Source: Argyresthia goedartella
Taxonomy: Eukaryota > Arthropoda > Insecta > Lepidoptera > Argyresthiidae
Assembly (NCBI GenBank): GCA_949825045.1
Contig: OX463818.1
Location: forward strand, 35,542,906-35,606,905
Direction: 5' to 3'
DNA length: 64,000 nucleotides
In this document: positions 54,639-64,000 of the stretch, in pieces
How the letters are laid out: each line of letters begins with the position of its first letter
Position numbering within the stretch: the first letter of the stretch is position 1
Made by a program: the position numbers and the translations under genes
Notes under the pieces: model-generated
Told to the model about the DNA's origin: nothing
What the model saw: the letters and a program-made list of their open reading frames with translations, nothing else
The model's database searches: none

Positions 54639-56816
54639 TAAAATACATCGTTCCATTTGCATTTATCTCTTTCAAACTATCTTTCTTATTGCTTTCTTAG
54701 TAGCTAAAACCTTGCAATTTCAGGAACTTTTAGTTTTTTATACATCGTAACGTGTTCACGGCAAGTTTTTCATAACCTCGAATTAGGTACCGGTAAAATT
54801 ATTCGAAAAATGACGAATGAGGCTTTTGAAACGATATTAAGTGACATTTTAAATGAACACACACTTGTGACGAATATACGGCGGAAAATATTAATAATAT
54901 TTTTTTATTAAAACCTAAACTAGCTCACTAATGATAAAAAAACATATCTTCTTTTATGATTAGTTTTTGCAAAAAGTGCTCCTGACATTTTCTCAACCCT
55001 ATTATCCAATAGCTATTTGAGGACCTAGGATTTAGATTCTATTGCTAAAAACCTAGGACTAGATATTTATCATTGCAGCTAGTAAGCTGCGCAAGACGTC
55101 TAAATCACCTCTAGAGACATAGAGTATACCTACTTTCATAACCGTATTGATTTCTTCAACACGAGGAGACGAAATCGATACGCTCACGGGGCATAAATTA
55201 ATTTCTATAACCGTTTTGATTTGGTCTCGACGAGGGGACGATTTCAATACGGTTAAGGAAATACGCTTCCGGTAGAGCATGTTCACAGACGGACACACGG
55301 ACAGCGGAGGCTTAGTAACAGGGTCCCGTTTGGCAACCTTCGGGTACGGAACCCTAAATTTTAACAATTTGATATGTTGAAGTTAATTTAAAAGTAGGTC
55401 TATCTCGCGCCACGAGTTATGAACGGTGACCTTGAATGCGCAGTAGTCACTTTTCAATACCTGTACATATGCGCAGTAATTCCCGCCAAAACGTCGCCCA
55501 GCGCTCTTAATGAGTGTCGCGAGGTATATTTATTTACATATATTATGCGTCTAAAGAGGTTTAAAGATGAAATTACAAAGACTATTTTTAACTATCTTAG
55601 ATAAGACCATAAAGGAGCGGTCGTAATAACGCCGTGTTTGTCCAACATTAGTATCAGGGCTTCAGAAGGCACCGGGAAGTGTCACTCCACAGTCAGATCT
55701 TGGGATAAGCGCGACAGAGAGAAATGGACCGGCCCAGCGGGGAGGCAATAAATAAGGAAAAAACAACTTTGCTTATAGGCCGAATTATTTGAGTTTCAGT
55801 GGGAACGCAGCCACTTTACAAATAATACGTCATGCGATTATTTATTTCCATGATTTCAGAGACATGTGTGCGTCAACGGATCGTCGTCAAAAATACGATG
55901 ATCTTACCCACATGTAATAGAATTACCAGGTAACTTGTGTTTTACTTATATAATGCGTGAACCCTAATCTTATAATGCCCTAATAAAGGCCCGAGGCTAT
56001 GAAAAGGTTACATTCGGGCGAGTAAATAATTCCGTGACGAAACCTTGAAATCCTATTGTGTGCAGACAACCGCCTACACTACATCTTATGCCCCATCCCC
56101 ATCACACACGTTGGGAAGTCTTTCATTTTTTAATGTTTCTATACTAGGTATATGCTAAATTTAAATTGACCCAATAGAGGACCTTCACCAAAATCCAATT
56201 TTTGTATCGCTAATTCTGTCGCTTACCATACATACTCAAACCTATCGTAAAACTGGTATCCCTAACTATCGTGCTACAAGGCCTTGACAGGCCGTGGTCA
56301 ACCCCATATTACCGCTCGCTGCTCATTTTTCTTCAGATTATATTCGTCACGCGATCACTTTTCGTCCATTTCGCAATTTTATCATACATACATACATACA
56401 TACCTACCTACTGTTAATGCATGCAACACATTACAGAAACATCCATAGGAACATTCTTGACAGCGCATCCCTATCATTCCCTCTCTATCTTCCGGTATGT
56501 CGAACGAACGGTCGACGGGCCACATCTGAATATTGAGAATTGCTCAATAGCGTGGCACGATATGAGACAGCCATGGGATGGCTTAAAAATATTCTGACCG
56601 TCTCTGATAGCCTGGTAAATTGTTCCGGCTAACACTTTTTGCCACAGCAGTTTTACTAACAAACATTCCATAAAATAATATAAACTCTCTGATATTTATT
56701 TACCAAATATTTTATGTTTGAAATAGGTGATGGTATTTGAAATAATAATAAGTTTATGAAATAAAATTGATGTTCAGAATTCACTAGCAAAAATGAAATA
56801 CTATCAAAAATGTAAT
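54639..56816. other. rg intron with a family P end, no gene recognised
   Basis: At 55250-55360 a reversed family P start (ACGGACAGCGGAGGCTTAGT, GGGTACGGAACCCTAAA). At 55431 CCTTGAATGCGCAGTAGTCA is shared with 43698. A (CATA)n run lies at about 56384-56404. Confidence 0.5.
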
Positions 56817-56889
56817 TGGAGGCGCCGGGTATCGATCCCGGTACCTCTCGCATGCTAAGCGAGCGCTCTACCATCTGAGCTACGCCCCC
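56817..56889 (-). tRNA. tRNA-Ala (AGC), copy 1
   Basis: The 73-base gene folds as a full cloverleaf with anticodon AGC in the loop TTAGCAT and discriminator A. The acceptor stem GGGGGCG pairs with CGCCTCC and contains the G3:U70 wobble pair that alanyl-tRNA synthetase recognises (known). The A-box TAGCTCAGATGGT and B-box GGGATCGATACCC are intact; the ATCGATA T-loop is usual for insect tRNA-Ala. A T-run (TTTTT, complement of 56805-56809) follows as a polymerase III terminator. No intron. It sits inside an rg intron, on the same strand as rg. Confidence 0.96.
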
Positions 56890-57039
56890 GTTGATACAGT
56901 TAGCAAAAAATCGAAACAATATATATTGAAATTGCATACGTAATATATAACTAGTTCGTACAGCCTTGGTCACTAACGTCACGGCGCGAGTATGTGACAT
57001 TACCATTCGCTGAAATGAATTCGATCACATAATACGTGT

Positions 57040-57462
57040 TTTAAGGGTTCCGTATCCGAAGTGCGCCAAATGGGACACTATCTGATGAACCCAAATAGGT
57101 AGAGAGTTCAAAAGTTCACAAAATGTGTATTTCTGTTGCCGCTACAGCAACAAATAATGAACTACAAGAGATTTTATAAATTAAACGAGGTCCACATACA
57201 AGAGACGTGCTTTAACACCAGCCGCGACATAACAAACCAAACAAACCATGATTTAAATATTCAATCAAGATCGTAGATTTCGCGCCGTATGACATGGTTG
57301 TTGTGGCGCAATAGATTTGATATCGGTTTCGCAATCTCATCGGGTTCTAGGTTCGAATCCAGTTCAGACATAATATTTGTCGGTTTTTGTAAATAAGTTT
57401 TCTTGTACGCTGGTACGGAACCCTTCATGTGCGAGTCCGACTCGCACTTGACCGTTTTTAGG
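57040..57462 (+). repeat. Repeat family P copy with an inserted tRNA-like segment
   Basis: It opens AAGGGTTCCGTATCCGAAGT, has GTGTATTTCTGTTGCCGCTA, and closes TACGGAACCCTTCATGTGCG, then GAGTCCGACTCGCACTTGAC, a near-perfect palindrome. Between, 57301-57361 looks like a tRNA-derived head (GTGGCGCAATAGAT, then B-box GGTTCGAATCC), so a SINE or tRNA fragment may have inserted. Confidence 0.6.
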
Positions 57463-59682
57463 GATAACAAAGGAATTTATTTCAATTCTATATCTCCGTT
57501 TTAAATGCCCGTGACGTTACAAAGAAACAAAACTAATTACAAAAATGAATACCACGACTAAGTAAAACTGTCAGATAGAAATTGTAATTTAGAACTTAGT
57601 CGCCAATAAAGTTCAAAACAAAATCATGAAAATAATTGGCCTGGTAAATGGGACTCCGTTTGTTGTGTTCTAATTATCCACCACTTGCTCGGAGTGGAAT
57701 GAATTTATTCCTTGTCCGAGGGAGAAATTAGAAAAAAAAAACGCATAACTTAAGTCTCGCCTAAGAGAAGTAATGGAGCAGTGCGGTCGAGATCCTCCTT
57801 TGTTAGTCAAGATTTTCCAAACACCACTTCACCGTAATGACAGACCTTATACAGCCTTTATAAGTTAACTGGAGCCCATTAGTGATTAGGAAAGCGGAGC
57901 CCTCTCCTTAGACGAGAACAATAGTTTTTTTCCAAAATTGTTGAGTACCCATTCCAATTATATTTTATTATTGACGCCAGCATCCATTAAAGTAGTCATT
58001 TGTTCTGTGTTATGTTATGTTATGATAAAATATAGAAACAACAGCGAAGTATGAGCAAAATGCCGGGGCCATGTCAAAAAACGAAAGACACGAAAAGAAT
58101 TCGTGAGAAAGAACGTAATTATCAGCAGACATCTGACATCTTCATAAAACATTTTAACAAGACCCACAGGTCGGGGTGCCTCGACAAGTCAGCCTGGCAG
58201 TCGCGGCTGGCCCGGTAGCAGCCGCTCTTCACCAGTTTGAAATATGGACAGTGTTTATAAATAAAACACTGGCTAATAGCTGGCCGTTTCTCTTCATTTT
58301 GCGTGAAATATCGTCCGGTTTGCCGGCAGGTGGCGGTATCCGCGAAAATACAACAAAAAATATATACTGTAAAAATCTCTTAAAAGGTTTACGAGCGCTG
58401 CGATAACGACGCAGCGTAAGCCATTTTTGTTGAGATAATACAATTTCTACCGTTTGTTATTGAAATGTTACACGTTGCAGATATTCCTAGTTTCCTTTTT
58501 CAGCAAAACTCCCACCAAAGAACATCATCTCGTTAAAGTACATTCTACCTACATATGTTCAGATCAGACACGCTACTACGTTGCAAGCTATTCGCACAGA
58601 GAGCTCCGAAATTTCGGAACTTGCATCTTGTTGCTGTGTCGAAGTTGTTTCTTTGAACAAGTTGAGTGTGCCTCTCGCCACTCCATGGCTCCCTGGTAGC
58701 TAGCTCGTGTTGAGTTTCACTTTATTCGCAGCCTTCGCGGCTCAATTCGTTCGAAATACTTCAGCCATCTCCTCTAACACTCGCAGATTGAAATTTGAAG
58801 ATTGAACAATGAAGGGGCTTTCGGAAACATTGAAAATTGTTATGCCACTGAAAGTTGCCAACGAAATTTTAACTCGTCTTGTTGTACAATGGGATTTGCG
58901 TCATTATGGCAGACAAATCCTTTGCTTAATTGGAAAAGTTTACCTCAGAAGCCGATATCTTCGGAAGAATTTAACTAGGGGATTACGTGATACCTTCTAC
59001 CGCAGACGATAAAAAATCCAACAAAGATATTGTTTATTGCCTCTCGAGCTATCGCTGTTTATCTTCTCTGTCTGTTTAGATTTAAGCGATGGCATAATTG
59101 CAGTGACCGCTGAGAATGATCGATCTACTGAACGCCCGAGAAATGAAATTCGAGATTCTGAGAAATAATCGATGATTTTGTAAAATAGAAAAGAAACAAC
59201 AATAATATTGTTAGAATAAAGCTAGAATAATACCTAAGAAGCTTACTCAACCCTCAGACTCCGGTGCCATTAATGAGTGAGTGCTCTTGTGTATTTCGCA
59301 GGTTGATCCTTTAATAATTGTTTATTAGTTCGGTTCGGAGTGCCCTGTAGTTAGGCTAGCCTTAGACCTAATTAATTAAGTAAGTAAATTTAATCCTTAT
59401 TTTCATCATTTTGCTTTCTTAATCCATTGTATAATCATTTAGATGCCCTAGTTCGTTAGAAAGGTTTTTTGTTTAATAAAAGGATACTAGACAAAACAAA
59501 GAACCAAGGCAACATGCGCGACAAGAAGGTGAAAGGCTCCCGCGCGTACACACCTTCGATAACTTAATTCTCGAATAATCGATTACGCAAAATACCAACG
59601 AGTAGTGTGTTATCGTCTCGGGCACGTACGAAATTAAAGATTGTACGAACTTGCGATTGTTTAATTCGTTCACATCATCATC
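57463..59682. other. rg intron, no gene recognised
   Basis: Short plus-strand frames (for example 58176-58406, 58454-58699, 58809-59012) have no motif I know and no supporting splice sites. The last has some protein-like look (ILTRLVVQWDLRHYGRQILC) but no recognised family. Confidence 0.4.
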
Positions 59683-59755
59683 GGGGGCGTAGCTCAGATG
59701 GTAGAGCGCTCGCTTAGCATGCGAGAGGTACCGGGATCGATACCCGGCGCCTCCA
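59683..59755 (+). tRNA. tRNA-Ala (AGC), copy 2
   Basis: Identical over all 73 bases to copies 1 and 3, but on the opposite strand. Cloverleaf, anticodon AGC, G3:U70 and both internal boxes intact. A short TTTT at 59766-59769 can end transcription. Confidence 0.96.
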
Positions 59756-60738
59756 ATGAAATATATTTTGCATAAACCAAAATTAAGTATTTTAGATATA
59801 ATACTAAAGATGATGAATTTGATTAAGTATGTAGGTAGGTAATTGAAAGGAACTTTGATCTCGAATTTAGCACCTAAAATTAAAAGAATAAAAAAACTAA
59901 TTGAGCGAAAGATCATGAATAGTGGAATTTTCTGAGATCAGCGAAAAAAAATTACGCGACTCAAATACCGATGTAAACCATTCAGTAATTGAGTCGCGTT
60001 AAGAAGGAAGCCAAAGCTTATTGGATAAATTAAAGACTGTCTGGGCGAAGAGGTCGGTCAGGGTAGGTGAAGTATAAAAGGAGTGAGCGAAGCGAAGCTT
60101 CGTTGTATGTTGAACATGTAAGAACTACAAAATCCAACGCCCGGTTTGTATTTTATGTTACTCGAATTAAGGTGTTCAAGTTGCTTGTTTTAGATTTCTA
60201 GTCGCGCAATCAAGTTTTGTCAGACGAAACCAGTTTTTCTAGTCGCGCTCATTTTTTTATCGCTGTTCAGTAATTCAGTCAGGCAAACCCAGTATTTTTG
60301 CCACGAAAAAACGAGATTGACAGTCATACGTTTTAATACTAGGTACCCAAATTGTAATAAATTATAAATAACTACACGAACATACATTAAATCACAACTC
60401 AGCAACACAGCTCACATGATAGCTTCTATATAGCCAGTACTCCACGCCACCTTACAAATGCATATTAACCATTTTCACGACAAGCCGTTCGTTTCCATTA
60501 GGCTTCTCCATTTTGACTTTCAGTTTATATTGAGCATAATTATGGTTTTATTTACAGAGGTTTACATTCAATTTTTTACACAGTGTGAGTAATATTTGTC
60601 TCATTTATAACGATGACAAAATTTGACCATTTCCTTATTCACATACCTATCTAAAAGTTGTATGTGTATGTCTTTTATGTTTTTTGAAAACCCTTACGTA
60701 CAGAAAAGGCGATGATGTTGACGAGTTGGTGTACTTAC
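59756..60738. other. rg intron; short hairpin and repeat scraps
   Basis: CGCGACTCAA (59955-59964) and its exact complement (59989-59998) form a 10-bp stem. GTTGAACATGTAAGAAC at about 60110 is shared with the MITEs at 18568 and 36777. No exon is supported before 60739. Confidence 0.5.
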
Positions 60739-60834
60739 GGATCCCTTCCTGCCAGGGAAGCTGAAGAACACATCGGGCCCGTTCCGGTGCGGCATCTGAC
60801 GCAGCACATTCAGCAGTTTCGCGGAGTGACGCGG
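60739..60834 (-). CDS. rg: rg/neurobeachin exon upstream of the ConA-like domain
   Basis: The 96-base exon (32 codons, phase 0-0) reads [20 protein letters not shown], then [12 protein letters not shown]. The acceptor is TTGGTTCCAG and the donor TCC|GTAAGTAC. The H-x-x-KLLxVL-xQMP-x-R-x-GPDxFFxFPG pattern is conserved in neurobeachin and LRBA, leading directly into the LPPLARWPY segment of the next exon. Its neighbours join in matching phase. Confidence 0.93.
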
Positions 60835-61858
60835 CTGGAACCAACACATCGCATTTATTTCTAGCTGGTGCTCATCTTATATATGTGTGTGCCTAATTTC
60901 GTTCAAATCCGTTTAGCCCTCACTGACGCAGGACCTTTGAGATTTATAATATTAGTGCGATTTAAAAGGTATATTTAAAATTCAAATGTATTTACCTCAT
61001 TCGCGCGATATAACGGTGCGAAAATTTAGTTTTTTTTTCTGTTTATTATCCGAAAACCACTGATTTAGATATTTAATTTATTTATTTCAAACTACAATTT
61101 TAACGAAATTTTGCATATCTAGGTACCTTTTGATGCAAAAACCATACCTATTTTTTAAGATTTCAAGAAATTGCAAGTTTTCGGTAAAAAGCATAATATA
61201 TATACTTATATATTTTTGTTTAGTTCACATTAACATATACTGTTTTCAAACTGATAATTCAGGAAAAGGACGTGTTCATAACATATTATTATATTTTTAC
61301 GATTGTCTCTTTCAAGAGTATAGCGCTTCAAACAAGGGGCATTCGACCCTACCCATCGCTTTAAGTATCCGTCCGTATACAAAACAAGCAGTAATACCAG
61401 GAAGGCATACATTAAAAAAAGAGACTCATTTCGTTTAACCAAGCATTTTGCTCATCCTCAGCAGGAACGCTGAGACAGTCGACAGTTTTTGCTTTCCGGA
61501 GACAAGATAAGACCCTTCCCCTCTAAGATGTCACATTCCCGAGATCCCCTAATTACAACGTATGTCGCCCTAGTATCGCTGACGGTCGCGTCGTGATTGA
61601 AACGAGGACATTAACCCGACAGCGACTGAAGTAAATCTACGCTTTTGTGTCTAAATCTGATTTGCGAGATTCGTTAGGAATTTCATTCAAATAATACACT
61701 GATTTTGAATATCACGCATTGATGTGACAAATTAAAGCCTGATAAAGAAAGTGACCGTTCCGTTTTAATTCAAACAATTTGGATTTAGTGCTCCTAAAAT
61801 CTAAACACTAAAGCGAAATCTATTTCTTCTTTATGAGGGGCGTCAAATATCCACTTAC
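60835..61858. other. rg intron of 1,024 bp
   Basis: At about 60880-60965 it contains TAATTTCGTTCAAATCCGTT and an end (TATAATATTAGTGCGA) that resembles non-autonomous lepidopteran Helitron or MITE ends. No other feature is supported. Confidence 0.45.
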
Positions 61859-61959
61859 CCATTTCCCATTCACAGATTTCATGGCGCTAAATAACTGCTT
61901 CAGCTCTTTCACAGTCACGCTATAACTGGCCAATACACCCAGCATCTCTATCAGCAGAT
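61859..61959 (-). CDS. rg: rg/neurobeachin exon, N-terminal armadillo-like region
   Basis: The 101-base exon, after one base (G) of a split Asp codon, reads [20 protein letters not shown], then [14 protein letters not shown], with acceptor GTTTGTTTCAG and donor TGG|GTAAGTGG. The [22 protein letters not shown] pattern is typical of the neurobeachin N-terminus. It is the most 5' rg exon seen; earlier ones must lie right of the window. Confidence 0.93.
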
Positions 61960-63799
61960 CTGAAACAAACAACACACCGATTTAAAACATTTAAGCTGAA
62001 ATTATTGAAAACGATGCTTCAATTTTCTATGGTAATCAGCAATTCCGATCAATTGCTCTTGCAATCGAGGCGCAACCGCAAATATAGGAACTGTTGAGAA
62101 CTATTATACGTTGAGCCTGTTTAAACATTAATTTGAATAGGTGGATAGGTCGCGATAGAATGGGGAGTTAGATATCCACAGTTGCGGCGGACTATGCACT
62201 ATTTTGATCGAGAGGAAATAGGAGCCCGGGGTTTACTGCGAATCAGCGCAGCCTACCTTACTAGTTGCTGAGATCCTGTTACCGCATTTCATTATGTGTC
62301 AATTGTTAAAAGGAATTTCTAGCCCTATGTAGCTACTGTAAACATTTAAAAAGAAATAAACGATTATTATTATTATTATAATTAACCGTCATACTTTCCG
62401 TCATTCATCCCGCACAGCCTCACCAGCCTAATATCCACCGGAAACCGCAACATTCGCGCAACGATGGACTGCGTTGGAAACCATACCAGCGAATAGTTGG
62501 CGGGCAGGACTAATGGCGTCGGTATTGTCTAAAGGTTATCCCGCGCCGCGCCGGCTAATCCCGGGAATAATCCCGGAACGGCGGGACAGCGGCCGCCGGC
62601 AAGATAATATGCTGAGTGCTTATTAACAACTTTGAAGGGCAGATTAAAACGTTTCCGCGACAATAATCAAATTCAATAAGAGGTTTTGAGTTAAGTGACA
62701 GAGTTCAGAGGATGGACTAGACTAGACTAACGAGATGGGAGGATCGCAAACTGTAGAAGTAGCAGACATTCTGTACACCAAAGATATTGATTAAATTGAC
62801 GATACTTTTAAATTACGAGTTGGCAGCTCTTGTACTGTAAAGTAGATCATCAACCGAATCACATAAAAAATGATCACCGCCATGCCATGCGATGCGGAAG
62901 TAAAGTCTCATCAATAAATTATTTATCTCAAATAAAAGTAAAACAGACAGTCTGAAATGTAGGAATTCGCAGCACGTGCCGGGATCTATCTCAATCACGA
63001 CGTATTCAGACATTATAAAAGCAAGTGACAAACGAAATAGCAAAGTTCAGGCAAGACTATGTGAGGTGAATAACTTAGAACGAACGAGAATGCAACAGCT
63101 CTGCACACTTCTAGAGTACCTAACTGTAGAATTCAAAATGATTTTTTGAAACTGTGCTGATATTATAGTCAACGAATCGCACTAATCAAAGAAGCAATTA
63201 TATTATGGCTCGTATTCGGTGCTAAAATGATTTCTTCTTTTATTTTAATGCTTCTTATGTAAGAAGCATATGTATTTCATGAAGAGTATTAATGAGATCC
63301 TATCAGACATATTTATCATAACCAGCAATTTTTCTTGATAGTGTGTTTATGGTATATAATAGGTAAAGTTATTTCATAGAAAAGCGCTATTGTAATCAGT
63401 AGGTTTAATTCAGTTTAAAACATGTGTTTTATTAAACAATGTGCAATTAGTACTAAGGCAACATGATCTAAACTCGTATTCAGCGGTTGGAACATTGTGC
63501 CGACGTGTGCGAACAATAGCCCACAAATGAACTTATTAATTTGTTAACTCGCGTGCGGCTGAATAAAACGTTTTGTTTGATTGTGGCTTTAGAGCTCACA
63601 GGCGAGATAGTCACAACACAAACCGCAGTAGAGAGACATACACTGTAATCTGCGAACAGCAGTTGTAGAAAGTGTTTTAGCCAACTCTATTAAACTGAAA
63701 AGTCATACGTCAAAACGTCAAAATTACATAAAATTCCGACATTGCAGTGGATTTGAGTTATTAAATATAAGGGACATAGAAATGCAAAAGAATTCTTAT
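61960..63799. other. rg intron, no gene recognised
   Basis: No upstream rg exon was found here. An (ATT)n tract lies at about 62365-62381, and a GC-rich stretch at about 62535-62605 (CCGCGCCGCGCCGGC) has no frame of note. Confidence 0.45.
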
Positions 63800-63872
63800 T
63801 GGAGGCGCCGGGTATCGATCCCGGTACCTCTCGCATGCTAAGCGAGCGCTCTACCATCTGAGCTACGCCCCC
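63800..63872 (-). tRNA. tRNA-Ala (AGC), copy 3
   Basis: Identical to copies 1 and 2, on the same strand as copy 1, with all structural and identity elements intact. A TTTT run (complement of 63786-63789) follows. Confidence 0.96.
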
Positions 63873-64000
63873 GATGGAGACACAACGTGAATTTTAAGAT
63901 ACCAATTGTCAAGAAAGCCGACTGGAAATGCCTGAGGCGAGGACTTGCTCCGCAAGTGACATTTCAAAGGCCGGTCAACCTCCGTCACTGCCTTTCACCT

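Noticed and set aside
56656..57006. 116-codon minus-strand frame with VAQMVERSLSMREVPGSIPGAS
   Set aside because: This peptide is the well-known translation of a tRNA gene; it overlaps tRNA-Ala copy 1.
57301..57361. A fourth tRNA gene
   Set aside because: A- and B-box-like parts are present but no good acceptor or anticodon stem could be drawn; more likely a SINE head or relic.

Overview
The window looks like insect nuclear DNA, most probably lepidopteran. It is AT-rich, intron-dominated and full of transposons. The host signal is one conserved gene on the minus strand: the neurobeachin/LRBA/rugose (rg) family of BEACH-domain proteins. Seven conserved coding exons can be placed with matching splice phases, in gene order 61959-61859, 60834-60739, 45901-45780, 29411-29286, 29205-29085, 8328-8182 and 7689-7633. 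They encode the concanavalin A/LamG-like region and its junction to the armadillo region. The 5' and 3' ends of the gene lie outside the window. Nearly everything else sits in its introns, up to about 20 kb long. Three identical tRNA-Ala(AGC) genes lie at 56.8, 59.7 and 63.8 kb.

Left part (1-11.5 kb): an RTE-like LINE reading frame running off the left edge, LINE 3' fragments, a SINE, the last rg exons with a possible alternative copy of one exon, and a degraded CR1/jockey-type LINE containing a nested SINE and a small inverted-repeat element.

11.6-17.9 kb: a complete Ty3/gypsy LTR retrotransposon. It has two 799-bp LTRs with no difference seen, a 4-bp target duplication, a tRNA-Leu-type primer site, gag, and pol in the -1 frame behind a G GGA AAC slippery site and a possible pseudoknot. 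Its LTR promoter carries four heat-shock-element-like sites, two GAGA tracts and a TATA box.

18-37 kb: SINEs, an inverted-repeat element with about 80-bp arms, a simple CGT repeat, more LINE copies, two rg exons, and a 15-bp satellite whose unit contains TTAGG.

37.15-43.41 kb: a Helitron with both ends recognisable and an A|T insertion context. Its Rep/helicase is broken at catalytic positions.

43-64 kb: one rg exon, a plus-strand pair of phase-matched Gln/Met-rich candidate exons, a 30-bp tandem repeat, a second RTE copy, two long inverted-repeat elements, the tRNA genes and the two most upstream rg exons seen.

The most interesting points are the heat-shock-like LTR promoter, the gag-pol frameshift signal, the possible alternative rg exon and exon extension, and the Helitron with good ends and a dead enzyme. 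All family names come from reading motifs by eye; no database search was run.
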